From positions 5,197,960-5,261,959 of the forward strand of contig NC_132897.1 in assembly GCF_030463535.1 (NCBI RefSeq): 64,000 nt of DNA, given 5' to 3'. A program made the translations under genes and the position numbers. Source of the stretch: Salminus brasiliensis. Lineage: Eukaryota; Chordata; Actinopteri; Characiformes; Bryconidae. The notes below the pieces were generated by a model that had not been told where the DNA came from, made no database searches, and saw only the letters and a list, made by a program, of their open reading frames with translations. The first letter of the stretch is position 1. The number at the start of each line of letters is the position of its first letter. This document shows, piece after piece, positions 45,369 through 55,990 of this stretch.

Positions 45369-45802
45369 CTGGCCCTTTTATTAAGATATTACGAGTTTGA
45401 TTCCTAGTGATGCTGGGAGGAGTGCTATAGAGAGTGTAATTGGCCTTGTTATCTCTGGGTGGGTAAGGCCCACAGTTTTTCATCCCTCTCTGATTTCAGG
45501 TCCCAGAGCTGGCCGGTTTCTGGCTGATCTCCTTCCTCTTCCAGCTGCCCATCCTCCTCTTCTTCCTCACTGACGAAGGGCTGCTGATTCTCCCTTTGGA
45601 GCGGGCGGTGCACTCTCTGTATCTGGCCTTTCTGCTGGGCGAAGTGTCCACCTCTTTCATGGCTCTGCGGGTCATGACCCGAAAACTGGCCCTGCAGTTT
45701 CACCTCAGGCAGTTTGGCCTCCACGCCACAGAAACACTGTCAGTCTTCGGCGCCAGGAGTGTGTTGCCCATGCTGCCTGTCAGAGACATCCAGCCCCAGT
45801 GA
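42858..45802 (+). CDS. tmem17: transmembrane protein 17 (ciliary transition-zone protein)
   Basis: The coding join is 42858-42987, 44430-44536, 45182-45295 and 45500-45802 (654 nt, 217 residues; human TMEM17 is about 198). Signature stretches are LPLQMLLYFN, FPFWWISEVVML, VYLGYVGNLKEKVPELAGFW and LPLERAVHSLY, all shared with TMEM17. Four hydrophobic segments lie near residues 57-76, 88-108, 121-141 and 154-174. Known role: a tetraspan-like component of the MKS/B9 module at the ciliary transition zone that helps control membrane-protein entry into cilia. Exon 1 is short and was found by phase and similarity: it reads MPVFYTPIPQNLRVGLAHAS and joins in phase, and an in-frame TGA at 42816-42818 makes 42858 the first usable ATG. 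Fishes can carry two tmem17 paralogues; I cannot say which this is. Confidence 0.93.
43850..44036 (-). mobile_element. tRNA-derived SINE in tmem17 intron 1
   Basis: Minus strand: GAATGGTCCAGCGGACTCAG (A-box region), GCTGGTTCGAATCCCGG (good B box), then AGAGCACAATTGTCCTTG and the GGTAGATGG body. The head is tRNA-like; the long body argues against a functional tRNA. Confidence 0.72.
44430..44536 (+). CDS. tmem17: tmem17 exon 2: first transmembrane segment
   Basis: The acceptor is GTCCAG before 44430; the first two bases complete a V codon. It reads CSEVSSHLPLQMLLYFNMFF, then PFWWISEVVMLDLK; the donor is GTGTCT at 44537. LPLQM..YFN and WW are family-conserved. Confidence 0.93.
45182..45295 (+). 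CDS. tmem17: tmem17 exon 3: second transmembrane segment
   Basis: The acceptor is ACTCAG before 45182 and the donor is GTAACG at 45296; 38 codons, phase 0 at both ends. It contains MLPGYYQCLMVMGMVLIS and VYLGYVGNLKEK, the most conserved loop of the family. Confidence 0.95.
45327..45366 (+). repeat. (TG)n microsatellite in tmem17 intron 3
   Basis: TG run 130 bp upstream of the last exon. Confidence 0.95.
45500..45802 (+). CDS. tmem17: tmem17 exon 4: third and fourth transmembrane segments and tail
   Basis: The acceptor is TTTCAG before 45500; 100 codons then TGA at 45800-45802. It starts VPELAGFWLISFLFQLPILL and ends with a tail (LPVRDIQPQ) unlike the mammalian one. Confidence 0.95.
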   Translation, partial: VPELAGFWLISFLFQLPILLFFLTDEGLLILPLERAVHSLYLAFLLGEVSTSFMALRVMTRKLALQFHLRQFGLHATETLSVFGARSVLPMLPVRDIQPQ

Positions 45803-45944
45803 TCAGTGTGTGTGTGTATATCTATATATATATATATATATATATATGTGTGGAGGTCATTGTGTTACAAGTAGCTTATATGCACTGCTTTCCTGTTTAT
45901 AATGCATGTGTACATATAAAAACATACCTAATAGTAATAATAAT

Positions 45945-45956
45945 AATAAAAATAAA
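45945..45956 (+). terminator. tmem17: tmem17 polyadenylation signals (two AATAAA)
   Basis: Two overlapping-range AATAAA hexamers at 45945-45950 and 45951-45956, about 145 bases after the stop, at the end of an ATA-rich stretch. Confidence 0.65.
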
Positions 45957-46221
45957 TGTATATATTTGTTTTGATTCATAACATGACAAAATACATGATT
46001 TTATTTCTTCTTTTTAATGTAATCTTCCTTGAAAACGTCTCAAACCAAACTCCTCGAAGCATCTGCTCACTGACTGCTATTATTAGAACACCCACTACAG
46101 GCGAGTCTCAGGCCATGTGCAGAAAAGGGTTAATTGTGTGTCTACACTTCCCCTCCTCCCTCTCATAAACCCATACAGTCCACATTATCTTTTAAGCAGT
46201 TAGGTCATAACCAAATAAAAC

Positions 46222-46375
46222 ACTACATGGACAAAAGTATTGGGACACCTGCCCCTTCATTGTTTCTTCTGGAATCAAGGGTGTTAAAACAGAGCAAACC
46301 TTGCTATTGTTGGAGTAACTGTCTCTACTGTCCAGGAGGGAGGCGCTCTACTAGATTTGCTCCTCATACTAGTGA
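46222..46375 (+). mobile_element. family M element (left end only)
   Basis: CTACATGGACAAAAGTATTG onwards; lost after GTGAGGATTTGAAC. Confidence 0.65.
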
Positions 46376-46726
46376 GGATTTGAACAGCAAACCTGTGATT
46401 TATCAATGTGAAGTGGTTATTATGGGACAGTGTGAGTGTGAACATTGTTGAATATGAAAAGAAAAACAGTAGTCAGAGTTTATTTGCACTTTAAAATGTG
46501 AGTATTCAGGGTTTTCGAACCAAGAGTGGCTTTTAGAGACCACCACAGACCACTGTCCTCAGATATGAGAAGATTCTGACTGACTGCTGTACTGTGAAGC
46601 GTCTCGTGTTGGTTGTGTAATTCCCCTGCTGGCCACTTGGTGGTGCAGTAAAGCTGTGGCAATTCCAGGCAGCCCCTAAAGCCAATAAACATTCAGGGGA
46701 TGACTCATCAAACCAGATCCCATGCG

Positions 46727-46730
<4 letters not shown>

Positions 46731-46792
<62 letters not shown>
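46731..46792 (+). repeat. (CA)n microsatellite
   Basis: Pure CA run of about 60 bp. Confidence 0.97.
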
Positions 46793-46795
<3 letters not shown>

Positions 46796-47689
46796 GGTGG
46801 GGAATACCACTAGTCCCTGGTTTAATGAGTAAGAAACGTATTCTCTCTCTCTCTCTCGGTTTTGACTGTCACTTATTCCTTTTCATTTCCTTTATATTAC
46901 CGCCGCTTTTGTCGGGTTTCTGACAGAACCCTACAAATCCGTTAGGAATGGTTTATTACAGACCGATATTCCGCTTTAAACAGGCAGTGTAGCGATTATT
47001 TCCCAGGCCGAGTGGGAAAGGTGGGCGTCTTCAGAGTGGCCTGTCAGTCTTCCCACTCTGATAATAGTTTCGGTGTCAGTTAAATCGCTGCTGCAATCAG
47101 AATACCTGGACAGTTTGGACATTGTGAGATGTGTGTGTGATGGATGCCTGAGAGAAAGAGATGAGGAAACACATGGCATAGGCTTAATGGCTACGGTACT
47201 GACAGATGGTGCTGCTGTCAGCGTACGTCGTCCAGTAAACACCTGGTCATTGAATCAGTGTCTATCTGCTGTAGCTTCGTCCGCAGGTGCCGGTCAGTTG
47301 TAGTCAGGTGGTAGTAACTTCAGGCACCTGTAGATGGCGCTGCATGGGGATGATCGGCTATAAATACAAGTGGGGTGTGTGGAAGGCGTATGGAAGCTGA
47401 CGGTCATATGGGTCTACCAGCAGTTGCAGAAATCTCAGCTGGAGCCTGAAGTCACTACCACCTCAAACAGGCATGGGGAATTATTTCTGTCCGGGAGTTT
47501 AGATTTTAGGGTGTAGAAATGTTACAGTACTAATCTCATGGTTGGACACAAAAGGGTGACATCTGTAAAACGTTAAATAGAAATAAATTGTCCAATCAGG
47601 GTTTTGTAACCCTTGGTATCCGGGCAGATACAGCGAAACAAGCTCTTCCATTGGTTAGGATGTCTCAATCAAACTAACACCACAACTAA
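46793..47689 (+). other. intergenic, no recognised feature
   Basis: No exon or element recognised. Confidence 0.4.
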
Positions 47690-47960
47690 TAGCACCTGTG
47701 GCACCAAATCACACCACTAAGCAACACCCTAGCAACACAATAGAAACCCCAGAGCAACCACTTGACATACCATAGCAACCGCTAAGCAACACTGTAGCAA
47801 CTACCTAGCAACATCAAAGTAACCCATTCACAAACACTTGGGACACCATACCAATTGGCTTGCATACCACTAAGCAACACCATAGCAATCACTTAGTAGC
47901 AACCCCATAGCAACCACCTGGGATACAACTTACAATATCATAGCTATTACCTGGCAAACC
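47690..47960 (+). repeat. AGCAACACCATAGCAACCAC-like array
   Basis: Degenerate repeats of AGCAAC and ATAGCAACC phrases; the same family as 50095-50625, with a trace at 760. Confidence 0.8.
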
Positions 47961-48059
47961 ATTAAGCTAAACAACAGCTAAACAAGCTCTCCCCTCTACA
48001 TTCCTTAATATGAATCGCTAAATAGAGCTCCAGGCATGGACTGGCCATGGGAGAGGTCT

Positions 48060-48310
48060 GCATCTTGTGGAGGACAGTCATATATATCTCATCATTCTCA
48101 TGCAAAAACCTTGCATCTCCAAACAGAAGAACACAGGAGAAGGCAAAAACCTTCTTAACTTTCAGTGGAAGTCAGTGGAAATTCTGGAGCATTTCTACTG
48201 GTCCAATCTTCATGGAATTTGGATGCAACGTAAAGAAGCCCTGCCAGACTCACATTATATCAGTAAGTGCAAAACGGCCAAAATGGAGATACAAGATTTT
48301 AGATATAAAT
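48060..48310 (+). repeat. dispersed repeat, family R
   Basis: Contains TGGAGCATTTCTACTGGTCC, GTAAAGAAGCCCTGCCAGA and AAAATGGAGATACAAG. Confidence 0.65.
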
Positions 48311-48639
48311 GATAGATATTTGGCACGTGTATGGAGGTGTGCTCTGCCAGGCCACATCTGCTCCAGATGTTGTACCACCTTTAATTTTCAGCCTCAGAAG
48401 CAACTGAATCCCAGTAAATGAAGAAGTCACAGAGATCGCTTCCCGAGTCAGCGCTGACAACCAGCAGCCACGGCAACACACCTTCTGCTCCGTCCTCAGC
48501 TGCGGTGAGGGAGGTGGATGAGGTGAGGGAGGAATCTGGGCTAATGCTGTGATTGTGAGCGGGACAGCCGCGGTGCTCCTCACAGATTTCGGACGTTAGA
48601 CCTACTAGCACACCAGGAAGCAGCAATAGCATCACTTTA

Positions 48640-49600
48640 TACTATGGTCTCTCGCGGTCTCTCTCTGTGTCCCTCTTTGTCTCTCTCTCTCTCTCTGTCT
48701 CTCATTTCTCTGTGTAACTCACTCTTTTTTCACTCTTTCGGTCCAACCCGGTCTCACTTCTTGTTCTCCCTCTGTCTAATGGTCTCTCACCTTTTCTTAT
48801 TCTGTCTGTCTCTCGCTATTTTGTGCACTCTTTCTCTCTTACTCTGTCTCACTCTTTCTCTCTTACTCCGTCTCACTCACACCTTTTTTTGTCTAACGCT
48901 GTCTCATGGTCTCCCTTTCTGTCCAGCACAGTCTCATGGTCTCCCTTTCTGTCCAGCGCCGTCTCATGGTCTCCCTTTCTGTCCAGCGCTGTCTCATGGT
49001 CTCCCTTTCTGTCCAGCGCTGTCTCATGGTCTCCCTTTCTGTCCAGCGCCGTCTCATGGTCTCCCTTTCTGTCCAGCGCAGTCTCATGGTCTCCCTTTCT
49101 GTCCAGCGCAGTCTCATGGTCTCCCTTTCTGTCCAGCGCCGTCTCATGGTCTCCCTTTCTGTCCAGCGCAGTCTCATGGTCTCCCTTTCTGTCCAGCGCA
49201 GTCTCATGGTCTCCCTTTCTGTCCAGCGCCGTCTCATGGTCTCCCTTTCTGTCCAACGCCGTCTCATGGTCTCCTCTTTCTCCCACTCTTCGTGTCTAAT
49301 GCTCTCACTCTGTCTCACTCTTGCTTGCTCCTTTATGCTCTTTTTCTCAGTTGTTTCTCGCTTTCTAACACGCTTACTCTCCAACACTCTCTCACTCTTT
49401 TTCTCTCTTATGTTTTTCATTTTTTCTTGTCTCTCTCCACCTCGACTCTCACTCTGGCTTCTTTTCTCTCCCTCTTTTTCTTTTGCATTCATTCATTTCT
49501 TTCTCTCAGCCCCCTCATGTTCTCATTCTCCCGCTCCCTCACTCTCTTCTGTCTGTGTTTCTCTCTGTTTCACCCTCTTAAACTTTCCCCCTTTCTTTCT
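48640..49600 (+). repeat. pyrimidine-rich tract with 30-bp minisatellite core
   Basis: At 48897-49277 about thirteen copies of GTCTCATGGTCTCCCTTTCT plus GTCCAGCGCN; copies differ mainly in the last base. CT-rich flanks run either side. A 339-codon frame and frames on the other strand are products of the 30-bp period. Confidence 0.95.
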
Positions 49601-49603
49601 CTC

Positions 49604-49606
49604 TTT

Positions 49607-49647
<41 letters not shown>
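49604..49647 (+). repeat. (TG)n microsatellite
   Basis: TG run of about 38 bp. Another lies at 50008-50029. Confidence 0.95.
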
Positions 49648-49651
<4 letters not shown>

Positions 49652-50094
49652 AATCCAGCCTAATGACAATATTAGAGCTCTCTCAGCCTCTGGTTGTGGC
49701 TCCACAGAGGTTTTAATGAACACTTTCAGGGGGTTTCCTGAAACTGTTCCAGCACCTGAAAGACCAGAATCCAACATGTCATATTCTATCCCACTGCCGC
49801 GGGGAACAATGGGGGCCGACGTGTTACATAATGGGGAAGAAGCAGAGTGGTACCGAGCTGATGGGCGCTGAAACAGTAAAGGATCTATTTTTAACTCCAC
49901 AGCAGTGAAACAGTCATGACATTTCGACAATCCCCCTCACTGGCCACTTTATTACAACACCCCCCCCCTCCCCCAGACCTCCACCTGCTGGTGCACAGTT
50001 ACAGACTGTGTGTGTGTGTGTGTGTGTGTTCTATCAGGTGTGTATAAAGTGACACTCCCATGCTTCTCCATCATTTGCTTGTTTCATTTTGCAG

Positions 50095-50625
50095 CTCAGA
50101 AACACCCTAGCAACAATGTAGCAACATCACAGCAACCACCTTGCACCTCCATAACTATCACCTAGAAACTATTTAACATCTGGGATTCCATAGCAATTGC
50201 CCAACACCCTAGCAACCACATTGGACTGCATAGCAACCACTTGGGACACCATAGCAATTGCCTAGCACACCACCAAGCAACACCATAGCCACTACATGGC
50301 AACACCCATCTAGCAACCACTTAGCAATACCATAGCAACCACATGGCAACGCCATAGCAACCACCTAGCATGTAACTGGCAGCACTATAGCAACCACCAA
50401 GCAATACCATAGCAACCATCTAGCATGTAACTGGCAGCACCATAGCAACCACCTGGCATCTAACTGGCAGCACTATAGCAACCACCTAGGATACCATAGC
50501 AGCCACATGGCAACACCATAGCAACCAATTAGCATCTAACTGGCAGCACTATAGCAACCACCTAGGATACCATAGCAACACCATAGCAACCCATTAGCAT
50601 CTAACTGGCAGCACTGTAGCAAATG
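50095..50625 (+). repeat. AGCAACACCATAGCAACCAC-like array (large)
   Basis: About 530 bp. Includes a higher-order block (AGCATCTAACTGGCAGCACT, then ATAGCAACCACCTAGGATAC) repeated several times near 50360-50620. Confidence 0.85.
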
Positions 50626-51566
50626 ACTGGAAGTGGGCACCCCTTAAGCTTCATTACATGTATGACATTGGAGTGAGTCTCTATGGGTTCTTCAAGGTCA
50701 TGTGAAGATAATCCCAAAAAAGGAAAACTGGTCTCAGATCATCTAAAGGAAGCAACACCAATTCCTCCTGAATCGCTGACAGATTAAAAAGGCGGTCTCG
50801 GTGGGAATGCTGATATCAATAGGATTTTTTTTTTTGCAGAAGAACAGAATGAAAGAGGAGGAGTGTAATCATATTTCTGTCCTGTTCGCACTTATCTGAC
50901 GAGAGCGTCACGGTGAGACCTCATCCACCGTGGCCTCTCCTGACCGCTGCTTAATGACTTTGCCCTCCATTGGGCAGGAAGCGAGGTAGAAGCTGAGGGC
51001 GAAGAGAAGAGGGCTAGGGGAATGGAAGTGCACTCTGGAGACTCAGGCACATTTGAGGCGCAGCTCTTCAAGGCCCGGGCCCGGGTGCGCTCGGAGAGTG
51101 AGGTGAATTAATAGCTCTGGAAAAGAGGGAGATGAAACAGCACTATCGCTGCAAACACACTGCTCCACTTGGGCCTCTGTTCCCCTCAGCTACAAACAAG
51201 CGTGCAGCCCTGGCAACCGGCTATGCCCAGCACTGAGTGTGTGTGTGCCGTAATTGTGATTGCAGCCAGAGCTGCAGTAATCTCTGATTTCAGGGACACT
51301 GATGGAGAAAAAGATGTCTCTGTGAGTCAACCACACATCAAGACCTTTTTTTAAATGATTTTATTAGTACTGTACCCGATACCTGCCACAGCTACATGGG
51401 GATGGCTGTGAGGCGGTTTCCTTGGTAATGCCCATTTGCCCTCTCTTAAATCGTCATTTATCATTAGTTGGTTCTTTGGATCTGTGTGAGAAACAACCAA
51501 ATAAATGTTTGATGGCAATAAACAGTCCTGCTCACCTCCTTCATCAGTTGGTAGTATACCTATACA
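50626..51566 (+). other. unique intergenic sequence, no gene seen
   Basis: Unlike its surroundings it has few repeats; an enhancer or other non-coding function is possible but unsupported. Confidence 0.35.
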
Positions 51567-51917
51567 TACAGTGCCAGTCAAAAGTTTGGACACACCTGCT
51601 TGAATGCGTGCTGATCATCATCTTAACAAAACATCATCTGAATGCTATGGTGACCATATTGTGGTTTGCAAAAACATGGACACTGTGGTAAGGATGTCCT
51701 TACTGGCTGGGGGGATTGGGGGGGGGGGACTATGGCACACACATGTACTCATTTAGCAACACACCAGTACATAACCTTAAAAGCCTATGTGACCAAATCA
51801 TGCCCTTTCAGTTCAACAAACCACAAAGGCCCACTTGAACCCCCCAGCCACATCATCGAAACTATGGTGGCCCCTAGCATGACCCCAGGTGTGTCCAAAC
51901 AGTTGACTGGTACTGTA
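51567..51917. mobile_element. Tc1/mariner-like miniature element with long inverted ends
   Basis: Left ACAGTGCCAGTCAAAAGTTT then GGACACACCT; the right end is its reverse complement with few differences (AGGTGTGTCCAAACAGTTGA then CTGGTACTGTA). About 350 bp, no transposase. Confidence 0.78.
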
Positions 51918-51957
51918 CTTGTATTTCTGTGTGGGTGAAGGGTGTGTACAATGTTGG

Positions 51958-52130
51958 AAACTGTGAGCTGAGCCTCTTGTCTTAAGCTGATGAATTGGCT
52001 CCTCTGTCTTAGGAGGGGAGGCACAAGAACGACAAACTGCAGGGTTGCACTTGTCTCTTTCTTGTGCCTCCCCTCCTAAGACAGAGGAGCCAATTCATCA
52101 GCTTAAGACAAGAGGCTCAGCTCACAGTTT
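51958..52130. repeat. perfect 72-bp inverted repeat with 29-bp spacer
   Basis: The left arm 51958-52029 and right arm 52059-52130 are exact reverse complements over all 72 bases. The arms start AAACTGTGAGCTGAGCCTCT and the spacer begins CGACAAACTGCAGG. It would form a long perfect hairpin as RNA or a cruciform as DNA. Confidence 0.95.
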
Positions 52131-52199
52131 TATCATTGCAACTAGGAAATTGATGCTACAGAGTGCGAGTGTATTGTAGTTTGCTCTAGCCTTGGCGTC

Positions 52200-53160
52200 C
52201 AATATTAAGACCACCCAATACATTGATATACCGTATATGCAATTTCTGTCATGTAAAAGCACATCCAACTCCAAATCAGCTGTTCATTTATTTATTTATT
52301 TATTTATTTATTTATGGCTATTTCAATGTTGAATACCTCAGAGATCAAGATTGCCTGGATAAGTCCATGCAGGCAAATGAGATGATCTACTACTGGGTAT
52401 AATTGGTCCCATTTCTACAGCTGCATGATGTAGAAATGGGAAAGTGATGGATGCCATTGGATGGATGGCTTCATTACATGTCAACACTCTGCTGATGCAT
52501 TTCCCTTTGAGGACTGGGGATTGTTGCCCGCTCCACATGAGATTGATAGATGTTATCTAATAGTGGCTGTAGAAATGCCATCGTTGGTTGAGGCATCTCA
52601 ACTACTTTGAGGCATTCCTTGGGAAAACTCTAATTCTGTTATTTGAGGATCCCTTATCTTGGAATCCATGTCTTGGGATTTCTTCCAGCTACATGGTACA
52701 ACACATTACAGCTGCACTGGAATCTGATGTCAGGACCAAAACATGGATCTGAGCTTCCAAAAGCCACAAGAGCAGTGAGATGTTCTACCAAGAGGAGTGA
52801 GAGCTCAGCACTAATTCCGAATAAATTGGCTGTTGTCGACCGAAGCTGACTCAAGGTCAGACACTCTGAAATGGGTAGTTGTAGAGCTTGAACTTTTAAC
52901 TTGGTAGGAATTTAATTATGTATGGACCCATTCCCAGCAGGTGTTTTTGGCAGCAGTGTGTCAACATTTTGACCTCTAACCATCTTCTCATCTGCTTCTT
53001 TCTGGTCAAGGTCGTGGAGCCCATGTGGAATTGATGGTTGCAAGCAGGGATGTATAGGTGTTGCAGCCCTTTAGGTTTCAAATTCGCCAAATTTTCTGAT
53101 TGCCCACGTTGTGCCATCCAGGGGAGGTGGAGTGTGATGTGACAGAACAAACAAATTAGC
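52200..53160 (+). other. intergenic, unidentified
   Basis: (ATTT)n at 52287-52315. The rest carries short frames on both strands that I cannot match; possibly an old repeat. Confidence 0.35.
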
Positions 53161-53349
53161 TTCCAGTCCCGTTCTGTCCCTGCTTTATTTCATACACACT
53201 TACCCATTCATTTTCTCAGCTAATGCTAATTTCCCCCAATAAGTTTTACAGCTTAGGACCACCAATACATTTTGCTAGCCTGGATCATATCAAAATTTAA
53301 CAGTTTAAGTATGCTATTAGGCTTTACATTTTTAAATTAGCAGCAGTCA

Positions 53350-53560
53350 GTGGTTGGTGTGGCGCAACAGACAACACCAGCTACCACACCATGTGGGAGA
53401 CTGGGGTTCGATTCCTGGTCTGGGTGACTATGCTGTGCTACACCAATAAGAGTCCTTGAGCAAGACTCCCAACACTACGTTGGCCCACCTCTGTAATACA
53501 AGTAAGCTTGTAAGTCGCTCTAGATAAGAGCGTCAGATAAATGGCATAAATGTAAATCAA
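53350..53560 (+). mobile_element. tRNA-derived SINE with L2-type tail
   Basis: Head TGGTGTGGCGCAACAGACAA (A box) and ACTGGGGTTCGATTCCTGG (B box); the 3' end is AAGTCGCTCTAGATAAGAGC to ATAAATGTAAATC, the L2 LINE tail also seen at 27990-28038. Confidence 0.78.
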
Positions 53561-54239
53561 TCAAGGATTGGGGGGGAGGGGGTTTGAGGTTCTCAATGTT
53601 TTAATTATTATTTTATTTTGACAATGTTTATTTTATTGGATTATGACTATATTGTGGTCACAATTTTGTACATTTTAGTTTTTGCATTCTGTGTTTCATT
53701 AAATGTATTGTGATTTAGGTCATTAAATGTATAGGTCATAAAGGGCTCATTCTCAAGTTTGTGAGAAGGATAGTTGGCTATAGGTTGAGTCAATGGTTTG
53801 TGCTGAGGAGAAAATGTTCACTTCTTATGATTCTTCTGTAAATAGAATTGGTCTTTTTTGTTTGTTTGTTTGTTTGTTTGTTGTTTGCCACCAATCACTT
53901 AATAAAAAAACAATTGCACTGCAGTTTTTTCACCTACTACCCTTTGGGGCACAACTACCCTCACCTGGAAGCAAGGTGTGACAATAACCCTGAACCACAC
54001 AATTCTGCCAAAACACTCCATTAATAGAGCCACTGTCAGTCATGGGCCCTTAGAATTGTCCTAAATATGGCGCCCCTGGTTACCAGACAGGAATACTCCC
54101 CGGCCAAACCACTGGTGCACCACAGGCCAAGTTGGACTTCCCATAAAACACTGAGGACAGAGGAGGAGTGTCACTTGATAACCCAGAAGATGCCATTGAA
54201 TGAATTGCTTATTCTCCTAAAAATAAAGGTGTTAACTGG
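53561..54239 (+). other. intergenic, no recognised feature
   Basis: A short (TTTG)n at 53859-53882; otherwise unremarkable AT-rich sequence. Confidence 0.4.
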
Positions 54240-54480
54240 TTCTTTGAGCAATTATAGAAGAACCGCTTTTGGTTCCATAAAGAACCAGGTTTGTAATTTA
54301 GTTGTGCAAGTGTGAAGAACCTATACTTCAACTGAAGGTTCTTCAGATCCTTAAAAAGGTTCTTCGCACTCATACATCTCTATTATAAGCGTTAATCTTT
54401 GCGGAACCTATAGTGGTTCTTCAATGGAATCACGCAAAGAACCATTTAAAGCACCTTTATTTGTGTACTTGACACCTTAA
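54240..54480. repeat. GAACC/GGTTC foldback repeat
   Basis: AAAGGTGTTAACTGGTTCTT at the left and AAAGAACCATTTAAAGCACC at the right, with AAGAACC/GGTTCTT alternation between; imperfect inverted ends. Confidence 0.6.
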
Positions 54481-54577
54481 TTCCATACATCTGAAACTAG
54501 ATGCAATCGTAGGATAAATAGAGGACTTTCTAGAATCAGAATGATGAATGCATGGCATGGCATCTCAAATGAAGATT

Positions 54578-54940
54578 ACACTATATGTCCAAATATTTGT
54601 GGACACTCCTTCTAATAAATGCATTTAGCTACTTTTAGTTGCACCCATTGTGCAACTGCCCCCCTGGCATTGAGCTGTGGAACTCCATGTTCTCTGGAAT
54701 GATGGATGGTGCTCCAACCAATACTTTTAGGAGGAGTTGGAGAGTTGGGGGATGACTAATGCTCTTGGTGCAGAATGCAAACAAATCCTCACAGCAATAC
54801 TCCTCCAAAATAGAGTCCAAAGCCTTCTTTCCTGGACAGTAGAGACGGTTATTCCAACAAAAGCTGGATAAAGTCTTTTTTAATACCTTTGATTCCAGAA
54901 GAAACTGTAAATGAGCAGGTGTCCAAATACTTTTGTCCAT
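54578..54940 (-). mobile_element. family M miniature element
   Basis: Left end TATATGTCCAAATATTTGTG, right end GTCCAAATACTTTTGTCCAT. Both inverted ends are present. Confidence 0.75.
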
Positions 54941-54944
54941 CAGC

Positions 54945-55690
54945 CAACCTAAGCCTATTCAGAGCCTATTTAGAATTTCCCATCTTAAATGTTAGCTCTA
55001 TTTTAGCGGGCCTGCTCCTCGAAAATTCACTGTGTGTCCTCAGTCTAAAATTACAGCAAGAGCTGTTTTCCTTCCGACCTGGGCAGACTTCATTTTATTT
55101 AGCATGAGAAGTATGTGGTCTCATTTATCTTGCTGTATACTCATGCCCTCCCCGGCTGGCCTTCAATTTAGCGAATCACATTTCCAATTTGTCTGACCAT
55201 TGGTGTTGTTGAGGGGGTAAGCGAGGGGGGTTGGGGGTTGGGGGTGGAGGGTGGATTGGTGGTGAATGCTGAACTAAGCCACTACAGGTGGTGGAAATGC
55301 TGCTTGGGACGTTGATGAATATGGCTCGGCAGAAGTACGTCTTTAATCTGGGGCTTTTGTGACAGCAGCTAGCGCCTTGCCTGTTAGCGAGCTAGCGCTG
55401 CCACTAATGACTTAAGCTTCGGTGTGGATCCGGAGTTTAATACAGGGCTGCACTCCAATTTCACGACAGGATGAGGTTTGCGTAGAGGGATTTTTTCAGC
55501 CCCCCATTAAAAGTTTACTCAGCAACACTTGGTAGGCTTATTTGTTACAACTGGGAATTGATCCATTTAGATGTGGGACAAGAGCCTGGTTGAGGAACTG
55601 GAAGAAGGTATCGGGAAAGCGGAGAAGCCTTCAGTAACATGGTTAGTGGTGGTGACGCTAAATATGAAAGCATAGAAGCATTTCATCATT
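54945..55690 (+). other. unique intergenic sequence
   Basis: Repeat-poor, with AT-rich motifs and no frame of note. No gene called. Confidence 0.35.
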
Positions 55691-55694
55691 TTGT

Positions 55695-55805
<111 letters not shown>

Positions 55806-55990
55806 CTCCACCGTCATAACAAATGGCAACTTTACAGGAAAAGGGAAAAGCTTGGAAAATTTACAATGGAAGTCAATGGAAAACATTTCTTAGTAATTTT
55901 GGAGCATTTCTATTGGCCCATTCATCATGAAAATCTGAGACAATATAAAGAACATCTGCCAGATTCACATTATGTCAAAAAAGCAATGGG
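55806..55990 (+). repeat. dispersed repeat, family R
   Basis: TTACAGGAAAAGGGAAAAGC, GGAGCATTTCTATTGGCCCA and AAAGAACATCTGCCAGATTC. Confidence 0.65.

Noticed and set aside
48644..49663. 339-codon plus-strand open frame
   Set aside because: It is the 30-bp minisatellite plus CT-rich flanks; frames on both strands are open for the same arithmetic reason.
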